Notes: generated by a model not told the origin, from the letters alone. 11,629 bases of DNA from Bacillota bacterium (GCA_017547345.1 JAFYPY010000134.1:1-11629); one strand, 5' to 3'. Shown: positions 1-7,928, numbered from the stretch's first letter. A program made the numbers and translations.

Positions 1-191
1 ATATAGGTTGCGGTATTCGGTCTTTCCATCTTCTGTGTCATATGACCCAACACTTCCGCTCCTGCGGCTTCCGCAAGCCCCTCGAGTTCTTTCATGGAAT
101 AAGTAATATCCTCGTTTCTCTGTAAGCCTACTAAAATAGCTTTGTAATCGTCCTCTCTAAGGACTTCGTTATTTTCATTAAATCTCAACAT
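1..191 (-). CDS. hflX: GTPase HflX, N-terminal fragment (runs off the window)
   Basis: About 63 codons of the N-terminus are present before the window edge. The fragment contains AILVGLQ near residue 18, then a helix KELEGLAEAAGAE and the stretch MERPNTATY. This fits the N-terminal domain of HflX, where an 'ILVG' strand precedes a helix, then 'A.GAEV' and a 'P...TYIG.GK' segment. HflX is a ribosome-associated GTPase that splits stalled or stressed 70S ribosomes. The GTPase domain itself lies outside the window, so no nucleotide-binding motif can be checked. The chosen start is the ATG at 191-189, 21 bases after the yunB stop. No purine-rich ribosome binding site precedes it. An in-frame TTG 18 bases upstream is an alternative start but also lacks one. 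The family call is fairly firm; the start is less so. Confidence 0.82.
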   Translation of the reverse strand, partial: MLRFNENNEVLREDDYKAILVGLQRNEDITYSMKELEGLAEAAGAEVLGHMTQKMERPNTATY

Positions 192-197
192 AGTCTT

Positions 198-203
198 ATC
201 ATA
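198..203 (-). promoter_or_regulatory. Extended -10 element at the hflX start (possible leaderless promoter)
   Basis: On the minus strand TGG-TATGAT matches an extended -10 (TGn-TATAAT, five of six core bases). Seven bases further on is the A of the hflX ATG, so initiation would give a transcript with essentially no leader. The -35 region at 17 bases is poor (ATGCAA, three of six). The element may be fortuitous, with hflX being read through from yunB. Confidence 0.3.
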
Positions 204-212
204 CCACAATTT

Positions 213-845
213 TTATTCTATTGCATCTAAAATACTATCTTCAGGTACCATAACATAGTTTTCCGGCACCTTCCCCACTATTATCGCTTCTGCGAGTAAT
301 ATTTTTTTATCTATAGTCGCTACTTTGTCTGTAAAAGGAGCCAAAATATGTATTTTACTAGTTACTCTGCAGTACACATAATATCTGGTTTGATTTATTC
401 CTTCTGTTTCAAAATCTGTTTCATATTGAAATTTGGTCAAGCTTACCGGGTGTACTCTTATGTTTACCGTTATGGGTAACTGAGAAATTAATTTATTTCC
501 AGTAAGAACACCTAAATTCACAGGAATTTCCTGAATATCGGTCAGGGAGTAGTTTTCCTTTACATTTGTAGAAAAAGCTAAGAGAAGCTTATTTATAAGC
601 CATGTATTAGGTTCTAAATATTTAATACTGCCGTCCTTATCTCTCTCCGCGTATATCAATGCTTCATTTAGGTTCTCGTCATAAAATCCATTTTTCAAAC
701 TTGCATTAATTTTTGAAGAAACAGCATTTATCGCTATGATTTCCGAAGTTTTTTCTATGGTCGACCCAAAAGTATCTTTGAACATTATAATACTGCCAAT
801 GATTATAAGGCCAATTCCTATCATAATTATTGCCATTCTTTTCAT
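213..845 (-). CDS. yunB: Sporulation protein YunB
   Basis: This 210-residue protein has one N-terminal membrane segment (about residues 5-22, AIIMIGIGLIIIG) followed by an extracytoplasmic domain. Two hallmarks of the YunB family are visible: GINQTRY at about 149-155 and IIVGKVPENY at about 188-197. The family is found in endospore formers. In B. subtilis yunB is expressed in the mother cell under sigma-E, and its loss impairs spore formation; the biochemical role is not established. The start ATG follows an AAAAGGGGGA ribosome binding site by seven bases, but that site forms the 3' arm of a strong hairpin. The gene sits between hslU and hflX, which is not its B. subtilis location. Its presence is the best evidence that the host sporulates. 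Confidence 0.9.
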   Translation of the reverse strand: MKRMAIIMIGIGLIIIGSIIMFKDTFGSTIEKTSEIIAINAVSSKINASLKNGFYDENLNEALIYAERDKDGSIKYLEPNTWLINKLLLAFSTNVKENYSLTDIQEIPVNLGVLTGNKLISQLPITVNIRVHPVSLTKFQYETDFETEGINQTRYYVYCRVTSKIHILAPFTDKVATIDKKILLAEAIIVGKVPENYVMVPEDSILDAIE

Positions 846-887
846 AAAAAAGTCCCCCTTTTCATCATATGATTGAAAAAAGGGGGA
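846..887 (-). terminator. Rho-independent terminator-like hairpin after hslU, covering the yunB ribosome binding site
   Basis: On the minus strand the arms TCCCCCTTTT (887-878) and AAAAGGGGGA (862-853) are perfectly complementary over 10 bp around a 15-base loop. The loop contains the self-complementary ATCATATGAT. The 3' arm is followed by C and six Ts (851-846), a classical terminator layout. It lies 20 bases after the hslU stop codon, so it should end the yraN-hslU transcript. The 3' arm is also the only ribosome binding site of yunB, and the T tract runs directly into its ATG. The same element may therefore limit both transcription into yunB and its translation. Confidence 0.75.
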
Positions 888-906
888 AGTTAATTTTTTA
901 TAAATT

Positions 907-2349
907 TTATAAGATAAATCTGTCTAAATCTTCCTTATGGATTGTTTCCTGGAATCTTTCTTTTACATATTCGTCATCAATTACTAGCTTTTCGTCGTCC
1001 ATCTCAGGAATATCGAAAGAAATATCTTCCAATAGTTTTTCTAAAATAGTATGAAGTCTTCTCGCACCAATATTTTCTGTCTGTTCATTCATCAAGAAAG
1101 AGATTGTTGCGATTTCATCTATTGCGCCTTCAGTGAATTCCACTTCCACGCCTTCAGTTTCAAGAAGTGCTTTATGCTGTTTGATTAAAGCATTTTCTGG
1201 GACTGTTAGAATATTTACAAAGTCATCCTTTGTAAGGCTTTCTAATTCCACTCTGATTGGGAATCTTCCCTGTAATTCAGGAATTAAATCTGTAGGCTTT
1301 GCAATGTGGAAAGCACCTGCACCAATGAATAAGATATGATCAGTCTTTACTGGACCATATTTTGTGTTAATAACACTGCCTTCAACAATCGGAAGAATGT
1401 CTCTTTGCACGCCTTCTCTTGACACATCTGCACCAGAAGTCATTCTTGAACCAGATGCAATCTTATCGATTTCGTCGATAAAGATGATACCATTTTGTTC
1501 AGCATTTTCGATAGCTTCATCTGTTACAACGTCCATATCAATAAGTTTCTGCGCTTCCTGTTCTCTAAGAATCTTTCTAGCGTCTTTTACCTTGCAGTTT
1601 TTCTTTTTCGTCTTTTCTGGCATCATGTTGCCAAAAATATTACCGATAGCAATAGACATACCCTCATTGGACATATCAAGCTGGTTTCCCTTAGGTGCAT
1701 CTATAACTTCAATTTCGATAAACTGTTCTTCAAGTAGACCCTGACGAAGCTGTTCTCTTACCTGCTCTCTTGCCATTTCTACATCAAGATCTTCCTGTGT
1801 TGGGCCTGCTTCCTTTTCTTTTGCTGCCTGGCTGTCAAGATACTGCTGTTTCTGGCTCTGATAGCCACCACTGTTCATGATAAAGTCAAAAGGACTCTTC
1901 TGGGCTGCTGGTTTCTTCTTTTTGCCTGGAATGATTGCTTCTACAATTTTTTCTTCTACGATTTTATCAGCAATATAATATTTTTCTTCAAGTTTTGCCT
2001 GTTTTGTTACTCTCATTGATGCTTCAACTAAGTCTCTAACCATAGAATCAACATCACGACCAACATAACCTACTTCTGTAAACTTAGTAGCTTCTACTTT
2101 TACAAAAGGAGCATCCATTAGTTTTGCAAGTCTTCTGGCGATTTCTGTCTTACCACAACCAGTTGGACCCATCATAAGGATGTTCTTTGGTGTGATTTCT
2201 TCTCTCATCTTCTCGTCAAGAAGGCTTCTTCTATATCTGTTTCTAAGTGCAATTGCAACAGATTTTTTTGCATCGTTTTGCCCAATAATATATTTATCTA
2301 ACTCCGCTACGATTTCCTTTGGAGTCATGCTGTATAATTTACTAGCCAT
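907..2349 (-). CDS. hslU: ATP-dependent protease ATPase subunit HslU (ClpY)
   Basis: HslU is the AAA+ unfoldase that docks on HslV and threads substrates into it. Visible motifs, numbered from the chosen start: Walker A GPTGCGKT at 61-68, pore loop GYVG at 94-97, Walker B IIFIDEID at 288-295, and the C-terminal DLDRFIL, the tail that inserts into HslV to activate it. An I domain (about 110-245), including a Lys/Gln-rich stretch at 140-180, makes the protein 480 residues, a little longer than the E. coli form (443). An in-frame ATG 25 codons upstream lies inside hslV and is rejected. The ATG at 2349-2347 has the site AGAGGGGGA at proper spacing and starts 13 bases after the hslV stop. The gene is complete and its motifs intact. 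Confidence 0.97.
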   Translation of the reverse strand: MASKLYSMTPKEIVAELDKYIIGQNDAKKSVAIALRNRYRRSLLDEKMREEITPKNILMMGPTGCGKTEIARRLAKLMDAPFVKVEATKFTEVGYVGRDVDSMVRDLVEASMRVTKQAKLEEKYYIADKIVEEKIVEAIIPGKKKKPAAQKSPFDFIMNSGGYQSQKQQYLDSQAAKEKEAGPTQEDLDVEMAREQVREQLRQGLLEEQFIEIEVIDAPKGNQLDMSNEGMSIAIGNIFGNMMPEKTKKKNCKVKDARKILREQEAQKLIDMDVVTDEAIENAEQNGIIFIDEIDKIASGSRMTSGADVSREGVQRDILPIVEGSVINTKYGPVKTDHILFIGAGAFHIAKPTDLIPELQGRFPIRVELESLTKDDFVNILTVPENALIKQHKALLETEGVEVEFTEGAIDEIATISFLMNEQTENIGARRLHTILEKLLEDISFDIPEMDDEKLVIDDEYVKERFQETIHKEDLDRFIL

Positions 2350-2362
2350 TTTTATCCCCCTC

Positions 2363-2902
2363 TTACAGCTTATCAATTGAAATATGATCGTTTGTGTACA
2401 CACAAATTGACGCTGCAATTTCAAGTGACTTTCTTACAACTTCTTCAGCGCTTAAATCAGTATTATTGTATAGTGCGTTTGCTGCTGCGTAAGCAAAATT
2501 TCCGCCAGAACCGATAGCAACGAAGTCCTGATCAGGCTCGATTACTTCACCTGTTCCGGAAATAACAAGCATATTTTCTCTGTCAGCAACGATCATAAGA
2601 GCCTCAAGGTTTCTCATGCCCTTGTCAGAACGCCACATCTGAGCAAGATCAACTGCTGCTCTTTTTAAGTTACCAGAATGTTCTTCTAACTTACTTTCAA
2701 ATTTTTCAGTAAGGGAAAAAGCATCGGCAACTGAACCTGCGAACCCAGAAACAACTGTGTTCTTATAGATTTTTCTTACTTTTTTTGCCCCATTTTTCAT
2801 GATTGCAGTTTCGCCCATAGTAACCTGTCCATCACCACCGATACAAACATCATCAGGTCCTCTTCTTACTGCACAAATTGTGGTTGCATGAAATTGTACC
2901 AT
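2363..2902 (-). CDS. hslV: ATP-dependent protease peptidase subunit HslV (ClpQ)
   Basis: HslV is the N-terminal-nucleophile (Ntn) peptidase that forms a double hexamer and degrades proteins fed by HslU. The 179-residue sequence matches the family throughout: [56 protein letters not shown], and [10 protein letters not shown] at the C-terminus. The start has an excellent site (AGGAGGT, eight bases from ATG), so the protein begins MVQFHATT. The catalytic threonine, which follows the initiator Met in E. coli, is here residue 7, so a six-residue propeptide must be removed. Residue 2 is Val, unlike the Ser2 that serves as nucleophile in B. subtilis ClpQ. The gene lies 21 bases after topA and 13 before hslU, and is clearly cotranscribed with them. 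Confidence 0.97.
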   Translation of the reverse strand: MVQFHATTICAVRRGPDDVCIGGDGQVTMGETAIMKNGAKKVRKIYKNTVVSGFAGSVADAFSLTEKFESKLEEHSGNLKRAAVDLAQMWRSDKGMRNLEALMIVADRENMLVISGTGEVIEPDQDFVAIGSGGNFAYAAANALYNNTDLSAEEVVRKSLEIAASICVYTNDHISIDKL

Positions 2903-2923
2903 TACTAAATACCTCCTAATCTA

Positions 2924-5017
2924 CTACTCTTTATACCCACATTTTTCGTTTGAACAAACGATTTTAGCATTTCTAAGATTGCGTTCTAAAAGAATTTCTC
3001 CACATTCAGGACATTTTCTATCAACCGGTTTATACCAAAACGCCTTATTACAAGTAGGATAATTGCTACATCCATAAAAAACTTTACCTGAACGTCCACG
3101 CTTAGCTACAATATCGCCGCCACAATCAGGACAAGCTACGCCAGTTTTCTTGACAATTGGCTTTGTATTTTTACATTCAGGATAGCCACTACATGCAAGG
3201 AATTCTCCAAATCTTCCTGATTTGATTGCCATAGGCTTACCACAGATTTCGCACATCTCATCTGTAAGCTGATCTTCCACCTCAACTTTTTCGATGGCTT
3301 TATCTGCAACTTCAAGTTCTTCCTTTAATGTGGCATAAAACTCTCTAACGATTTCTTTCCAGTCAAGGGACTTGATTTCAACATCGTCTAGTTTATCTTC
3401 CATCGTTGCAGTAAATCCTGTGTCTGCAATCTCCTTAAAATATTCTTCCATAAGTTCTGTAACAACAAAACCAAGGTCTGTCGGTGCAAGAACCTTTTTT
3501 TGTCTCGTTATATATTTTCTATCTAACAAAGTGCCGATAATAGGCGCATAAGTACTCGGTCTACCTATATTTTTATCCTCCAAATACTTAACCAGACTTG
3601 CTTCCGTAAATCTTGACGGTGGTTCAGTAAATTTCTGATCACCAACTAGTTCTTTAGCCTCAAGTTCTTCTCCTTCATTAAGTGTTGGAAGGATTTTATC
3701 TTGATCTTCTTCCTTATTAGATGAATAGATTCTCTGATAACCTTCAAAAATCACTCTCGATCCACTTGCCTTTAACGCGTAAACACCATTGTTGATAGTT
3801 ACCTGCATTGAATCAAAAACTGCAGCTGCCATCTGGCTAGCTAAAAATCGAGTCCAAATCAGTTTATATAACAAATACTGTTCTTTTGTTAAGGATTCTT
3901 TAATTTGCTCAGGATCCAAATTTATATTACTTGGTCTAATGGCCTCATGCGCATCCTGAATATCTTTCTTTTTATTAGTGAAATAATTGTTGCCATAATA
4001 CTGTGCACCAAAGTTTTCATTTATATATGCTTTTGCAGCTATCTTTGCCTCATCGGAAATTCTTACAGAGTCCGTTCTGATATATGTTACTAAACCTAGA
4101 GTGCCATGGCCTTTAATTTCAACACCTTCATATAATTGCTGTGCCACCATCATAGACTTTTTAGTTGTAAAACCAAGCTTATTGGCAGCATCCTGCTGAA
4201 GGCTACTCGTTGTAAACGGCGCAAAAGGTTTACGGCTTCTTTCCTTGTTTATGATCTGAGAAACAACATATTTTCCATTTCTTAAACTTTCTAGAACTTC
4301 ATCCGCTTCTTTTTGGGTCTTGATAGTAAATTTTTTGCCATTTTTTTCAGAAACTTTTGCTTCAAAAGTCTTATCTTTCTTAAATTTTGCAATAAGGTTC
4401 CAATATTCTTTAGGTTCAAAGTTTTCTATTTGGTTCTCTCTATCGCAGATAACTTTAAGGGCTGCAGACTGTACTCTCCCCGCACTCAGACCTCTTCTAA
4501 CCTTTCGCCATAAAAGAGGGCTAATCTGATAGCCTACTAACCTATCAAGGACTCTTCTTGCTTGCTGTGCATCTACCAATCTAGTATCAATAGGTCTCGG
4601 TTGTTTGACTGCCGCTTTAATTGTGTCTTTAGTAATTTCATTAAACACAATTCTACAATTTGTCGCAGGATCAATACCAAGCAAATACGCAAGATGCCAT
4701 GAAATAGCTTCTCCTTCTCGGTCAGGGTCGGTTGCAAGATATATTTTTGATGCTTGTTTCGCTTCCTTTTTTAGTTCTTTAATTAAGTCACCCTTACCTC
4801 TGATAGAAATATATTCAGGTTCAAAATCATTTTCTATATTTATTCCCAACTTACTTTTAGGCAAGTCTCTTACGTGACCTACAGATGCCATTACCTTATA
4901 AGTTGAACCTAAATACTTACCAATTGTTTTAGCTTTTGATGGGGATTCTACTATTACAAGCGTTTTCTTCCTTGTTTGAGCATTCTTTTTAGTTGTTTTG
5001 CTCTCCTTTGTTGCCAT
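2924..5017 (-). CDS. topA: DNA topoisomerase I (type IA)
   Basis: This enzyme relaxes negative supercoils by passing strands through a transient single-strand break with a 5'-phosphotyrosine link. The 697-residue protein is full length for the family. The Toprim domain has VESPSKAKTIGKYL (catalytic Glu at 24) and the acidic triad DPDRE at 97-101. The SAGRVQS motif is at 178-184 and the active-site tyrosine is Tyr312 in TYIRTDS. The C-terminus has three zinc ribbons with cysteines at 589/592/609/615, 629/632/650/656 and 669/672/688/693. The N-terminus adds a lysine-rich tail of about 17 residues. The start ATG follows GGAGG by four bases. The gene follows dprA, the conserved Firmicute order, across a 76-base gap that may hold its own promoter. 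Confidence 0.98.
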   Translation of the reverse strand: MATKESKTTKKNAQTRKKTLVIVESPSKAKTIGKYLGSTYKVMASVGHVRDLPKSKLGINIENDFEPEYISIRGKGDLIKELKKEAKQASKIYLATDPDREGEAISWHLAYLLGIDPATNCRIVFNEITKDTIKAAVKQPRPIDTRLVDAQQARRVLDRLVGYQISPLLWRKVRRGLSAGRVQSAALKVICDRENQIENFEPKEYWNLIAKFKKDKTFEAKVSEKNGKKFTIKTQKEADEVLESLRNGKYVVSQIINKERSRKPFAPFTTSSLQQDAANKLGFTTKKSMMVAQQLYEGVEIKGHGTLGLVTYIRTDSVRISDEAKIAAKAYINENFGAQYYGNNYFTNKKKDIQDAHEAIRPSNINLDPEQIKESLTKEQYLLYKLIWTRFLASQMAAAVFDSMQVTINNGVYALKASGSRVIFEGYQRIYSSNKEEDQDKILPTLNEGEELEAKELVGDQKFTEPPSRFTEASLVKYLEDKNIGRPSTYAPIIGTLLDRKYITRQKKVLAPTDLGFVVTELMEEYFKEIADTGFTATMEDKLDDVEIKSLDWKEIVREFYATLKEELEVADKAIEKVEVEDQLTDEMCEICGKPMAIKSGRFGEFLACSGYPECKNTKPIVKKTGVACPDCGGDIVAKRGRSGKVFYGCSNYPTCNKAFWYKPVDRKCPECGEILLERNLRNAKIVCSNEKCGYKE

Positions 5018-5032
5018 TTTTCCTCCAAAATT

Positions 5033-5053
5033 CGAATCTCAAAGCGAGAATCG
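5033..5053 (-). other. Small hairpin in the topA leader
   Basis: On the minus strand CGATTCTCG and TGAGATTCG can pair around a three-base loop with one T-T mismatch and one G-U pair. It ends 15 bases before the topA ATG, just upstream of the ribosome binding site, and is not followed by a T tract, so it is not a typical terminator. It may be chance or a leader structure. Confidence 0.25.
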
Positions 5054-5078
5054 TTTCCACTTATTCTTATAGTCAAAT

Positions 5079-5107
5079 ATAATATTACCCTTTTTAGAAT
5101 TTTGCAA
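5079..5107 (-). promoter_or_regulatory. Candidate internal sigma-A promoter for topA
   Basis: On the minus strand TTGCAA (-35, 5107-5102, four of six) and TATTAT (-10, 5084-5079, five of six) are separated by 17 bases. The -35 overlaps the last codons of dprA. Initiation near 5072 would leave a 55-base leader before topA. This is the longest gap inside the yraN-hslU block. A separate topA promoter would make sense because topA expression often needs to respond to supercoiling. This is a sequence match only. Confidence 0.4.
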
Positions 5108-5957
5108 TATAAATTTTACCATGCTGATAACTTATGAGTCCTTTTATCTCCATAACTGTAATAAGTCCACTAATTTCTGCCGCTCCTCTGCCTAGAACCT
5201 TACACAAGTATTCAAGTGTTAATTCCCCTTCTCTCTTCAATAACTCGAAAATATTTTTCTCTATTTCTCCCATATGCCCAAGTTCCTCATCTTTTAATCG
5301 TGGTTTTACACCAATTAAGTAAAGTATGTCCTCCGGAACAGTCATTATGCTTGCCCCATCAGCAATGAGCTTGTTACATCCTATACTATATGTACTATTA
5401 ATATTACCAGGTACAGCCATAACCTCCTTACCTTGTTCTGCTGCAATTTCTGCTGTAATAAGAGAACCACTTCCACTTCCAGCCTCAATTACTGTCACTG
5501 CAGATGAAATTGCCGATATAATTCTATTTCTCCTTGGAAAATTGTATGGAACAGGTTTAGTTCCCAGGGGATATTCCGAGATAACGAGCCCTTGCTTTAG
5601 TATCTTCTCGTAAAGACTTTTATTACATCTCGGGTAACACACATCCACACCAGAACCCAAAACCGCTATGGTCCAACCTCCTGCATTTAATGCACCAATA
5701 TGAGCCGCTGCATCAACGCCTTCTGCCATTCCACTAATGGTAACTATATCATTATTTGCAAGAGTTTCTCCCACTTTCAATGCAACCTGTCTTCCATATT
5801 CACTGCATTTTCTAGCTCCAACTACTGCAACGGCCTTCTTTTTTAACAACGATACATCTCCTAAACAGTATAACTTTCGTGGCACATCGTGTATGTTTTT
5901 AAGATTTTCAGGGAAAACTCCACTTTCTTTTGTTATTATCTCAATCTTTCTTTCCAT
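5094..5957 (-). CDS. dprA: DNA processing protein DprA (DNA-protecting protein), lacking the usual N-terminal SAM-like domain
   Basis: DprA binds incoming single-stranded DNA and loads RecA during transformation, and is also widespread in non-competent bacteria. The Rossmann-like core is intact: VVGARKCSEYG at 45-55, SGMAEGVDAAAH at 75-86, AVLGSGVDVCYPR at 98-110, FPRRNRIIS at 140-148, SGSLITA at 163-169 and AVPGN at 181-185. A winged-helix domain follows at about 230-285. From the chosen start the protein is 287 residues, with only about 40 before the core. The SAM-like N-terminal domain found in many DprA proteins therefore seems to be missing. The ATG at 5957 has an AAAGGGG site inside the end of comM, four bases after the comM stop. 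An in-frame upstream ATG would extend it 36 residues through comM, without family resemblance. Confidence 0.93.
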   Translation of the reverse strand: MERKIEIITKESGVFPENLKNIHDVPRKLYCLGDVSLLKKKAVAVVGARKCSEYGRQVALKVGETLANNDIVTISGMAEGVDAAAHIGALNAGGWTIAVLGSGVDVCYPRCNKSLYEKILKQGLVISEYPLGTKPVPYNFPRRNRIISAISSAVTVIEAGSGSGSLITAEIAAEQGKEVMAVPGNINSTYSIGCNKLIADGASIMTVPEDILYLIGVKPRLKDEELGHMGEIEKNIFELLKREGELTLEYLCKVLGRGAAEISGLITVMEIKGLISYQHGKIYIAKF

Positions 5958-5961
5958 TTTA

Positions 5962-7500
5962 TCATCCCCTTTCTTCCGTAAAGAAGCGAGTATAGTGAAA
6001 AGCAGTGGCAAGTTCTCCCATTGTGATTTCTTCTTTCCCTTTAATGTCTGCAATAGTCCTAGCAATTTTGAGTATTTTATGATAACGCCTCATACTAATA
6101 TGCTGCGTGCGATAAACTGTTTCCATAAACTTTTTACCACTTTCATCTAGATTACAAAACACTTCTATATTATTTGCATCCAAATCACTGTTGTGTCTAA
6201 TTTTAAGGTTTTTATATCTACTTTTCTGGCGCTGTGAGGCTTCGTAAACAACGTTTTTCATCATTTTTGAACAATATTCTTTTTTTACATCATTTTCTAT
6301 ATCGTCATATTCGATGGAGTTCACCTCTATTGCTATGTCTATCCTATCTGCTAAAGCTCCCGACAATTTATTTCTATATCGATTAATTTCACTTTGAGTA
6401 CAGGTACATTGTCTTTTGCTATCTCCAAAGAAACCACATTTGCAGGGATTGGTAGCCCCCACAAGTAAAAATTTTGACGGAAAAGTTATGTTATTATTTT
6501 TTCTTATCAAGTTAACTTCTTTTTCTTCAACAGGTATTCTTAATGAATCCAGAATATTTTGGGGATATTCTAGCATCTCATCTATAAATAAGACTCCATT
6601 ATGCGCTAAGGATACCTCTCCTGGTTTAGGATAATATCCACCTCCTAGCAATGCTGTTTTCGACGAGCCGGGGACTATGTATCTAAAGGGTCTTTCCGAT
6701 ATAATTGGCATATCTTTAGATAATTTCCCAGCATAAGAATATATCTTAGTAGTCTCTATCTGTTCCTCCAGTGTCATAGGTGTAAGAATTCCTGTTATCC
6801 TTTTTGCAAGCATAGTCTTGCCTGTACCCGATGGTCCAATCATAAGCAAATTGTGATTTCCTGCTACTGCAATCATTATCGCTTCTTTCACATTTTCGTG
6901 TCCCTTAATGTCTCCAAAGTCCAGGAAGTCATCGTGATAATCACATTGAAAGTTATGTGAAAACGCTATAATTTCATTGCCGTCTAGATGTTTTACGACA
7001 TCCATAAGTGTATCTGCAGGAAAAATCTTTATATTAGTATTTTTCAAAAAAAGATATGCTTCTTTACAGTTATCCCTAGGCAAAATTATTCTTTCGATGC
7101 CTTTTGTTTTGTCTTCAATAACTGACATAACCATTGGAAGAACACCTTTAACAGGAAGTATTTTTCCATCCAAAGACAATTCTCCTAAAAAAAGCATCTT
7201 ATCAGTGTTACATTCTAACGTACCTTTAGAAAGCAATAGCCCTATGGCAATACCCAAATCGTAGTGACTTCCTTTCTTATGTATATATGCCGGCGATAAA
7301 TTCACTGTAATCTTGCCTCTTGGATATTCTAAGCCACTGTTAATTATAGCTCTTTTTACCCTTTCGGTTGCTTCTCGAACAGATGCATCCGCCATTCCCA
7401 CAATAGAAAAATAAGGCAAACCGTTAGAAATATCAGTTTCTATTTCTATAAGTTCGCCTTTCATCCCATCTAACGCTACCGTCCTAACCTTTGCTAACAT
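5962..7500 (-). CDS. comM: ComM/YifB family Mg-chelatase-like AAA+ ATPase
   Basis: In gamma-proteobacteria ComM is a hexameric helicase that promotes branch migration during integration of transforming DNA. The family is widespread in bacteria without known competence. The 512-residue protein has the N-terminal ChlI/Lon-like domain (NGLPYFSIVGMAD at 26-38, KITVNLSPA at 63-71) and the AAA+ core. Walker A is GPSGTGKT at 222-229 and Walker B VLFIDE at 303-308. Four cysteines, NPCKCG and QCTC (353, 355, 365, 367), could form a zinc-binding insert. A DRID motif follows LSGALA, and a C-terminal Mg-chelatase domain closes the protein. The start follows AGGAGGT, which overlaps the yraN stop codon. 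The gene ends four bases before dprA, suggesting translational coupling. Confidence 0.95.
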   Translation of the reverse strand: MLAKVRTVALDGMKGELIEIETDISNGLPYFSIVGMADASVREATERVKRAIINSGLEYPRGKITVNLSPAYIHKKGSHYDLGIAIGLLLSKGTLECNTDKMLFLGELSLDGKILPVKGVLPMVMSVIEDKTKGIERIILPRDNCKEAYLFLKNTNIKIFPADTLMDVVKHLDGNEIIAFSHNFQCDYHDDFLDFGDIKGHENVKEAIMIAVAGNHNLLMIGPSGTGKTMLAKRITGILTPMTLEEQIETTKIYSYAGKLSKDMPIISERPFRYIVPGSSKTALLGGGYYPKPGEVSLAHNGVLFIDEMLEYPQNILDSLRIPVEEKEVNLIRKNNNITFPSKFLLVGATNPCKCGFFGDSKRQCTCTQSEINRYRNKLSGALADRIDIAIEVNSIEYDDIENDVKKEYCSKMMKNVVYEASQRQKSRYKNLKIRHNSDLDANNIEVFCNLDESGKKFMETVYRTQHISMRRYHKILKIARTIADIKGKEEITMGELATAFHYTRFFTEERG

Positions 7501-7511
7501 AACAAAACCTC

Positions 7512-7847
7512 CTAGAACTCCAGACCCTTGATATGATTAACAGTTACTTCAATAACCTGAAAATCCACTTTTTCATAAGGTCTTTTATAATAGGAGATAA
7601 AATATTTGGCAGCATTCCTAATATGTCTTTGTTTTTTGTTATCTACAGCCTCGCCCGGAGCACCATATTCCGAAGATGTTCTAGTTTTTACTTCAACAAA
7701 AGAAAGAATCTTGTCCTTAATGGCAATTATATCAACTTCTCCATAAGGACAAGAAAAATTTCTTCTTATTATATAGTATCCCTTTGATCTTAATGCTTCT
7801 ACTGCAAGTTCTTCGCCAATAGATCCAATTCTTTTTTTATCTGTCAT
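7512..7847 (-). CDS. yraN: YraN/UPF0102 family endonuclease-like protein
   Basis: This 111-residue protein has the UPF0102 pattern, a fold related to Holliday-junction resolvases and restriction endonucleases. It shows GSIGEELAVEAL at 8-19, RRNFSCPYGEVDIIA at 28-42, and LSFVEVKTR at 48-56. The Glu, Asp and ExK residues of these motifs correspond to a PD-(D/E)xK-type active site, although nuclease activity is not firmly shown for most members. The ATG at 7847 follows TGGAGGGA at good spacing. It is the first gene of the yraN-comM-dprA-topA-hslVU block, 27 bases downstream of the predicted transcription start, and its TAG stop overlaps the comM ribosome binding site. Association with comM and dprA is common and suggests a role in DNA processing, which remains inference. 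Confidence 0.93.
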   Translation of the reverse strand: MTDKKRIGSIGEELAVEALRSKGYYIIRRNFSCPYGEVDIIAIKDKILSFVEVKTRTSSEYGAPGEAVDNKKQRHIRNAAKYFISYYKRPYEKVDFQVIEVTVNHIKGLEF

Positions 7848-7880
7848 GTTCCCTCCATGACAGTTCCACTTCTCTGGATA

Positions 7881-7909
7881 ATTTTACATTATTTTCCATC
7901 TAGTGTCAA
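7881..7909 (-). promoter_or_regulatory. Sigma-A promoter of the yraN-comM-dprA-topA-hslVU operon
   Basis: On the minus strand a perfect -35 TTGACA (7909-7904) is followed after exactly 17 bases by TAAAAT (7886-7881, five of six). Transcription would begin near 7874, about 27 bases before the yraN ATG. The 81-base gap shows no convincing terminator for the preceding ABC operon, so some read-through from it is possible. This is the strongest promoter match in the window. Confidence 0.75.
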
Positions 7910-7919
7910 TCAGTGTAAA
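7902..7919. repeat. Direct repeat over the -35 region of the yraN promoter
   Basis: Plus-strand AGTGTCAA (7902-7909) and AGTGTAAA (7912-7919) match at seven of eight bases with a 10-base period, one helical turn. One copy is the -35 box itself and the other lies immediately upstream. It could be a regulator site or chance. Confidence 0.25.
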
Positions 7920-7928
7920 TTGAATTTA

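Noticed and set aside
1860..1990. Gln/Lys-rich stretch in HslU as a possible insertion or frameshift
   Set aside because: It falls in the I domain, which varies in length between species, and the frame and flanking conserved segments are intact.
5958..6065. Longer DprA beginning inside comM
   Set aside because: The extra 36 residues are an out-of-frame reading of the comM 3' end and do not resemble the DprA N-terminal domain; the ATG at 5957 has its own ribosome binding site.
5094..7847. yraN, comM and dprA as evidence of natural competence
   Set aside because: These families occur widely in bacteria not known to be transformable, and no uptake genes (comEA, comEC, comG-type pilus) are in the window.
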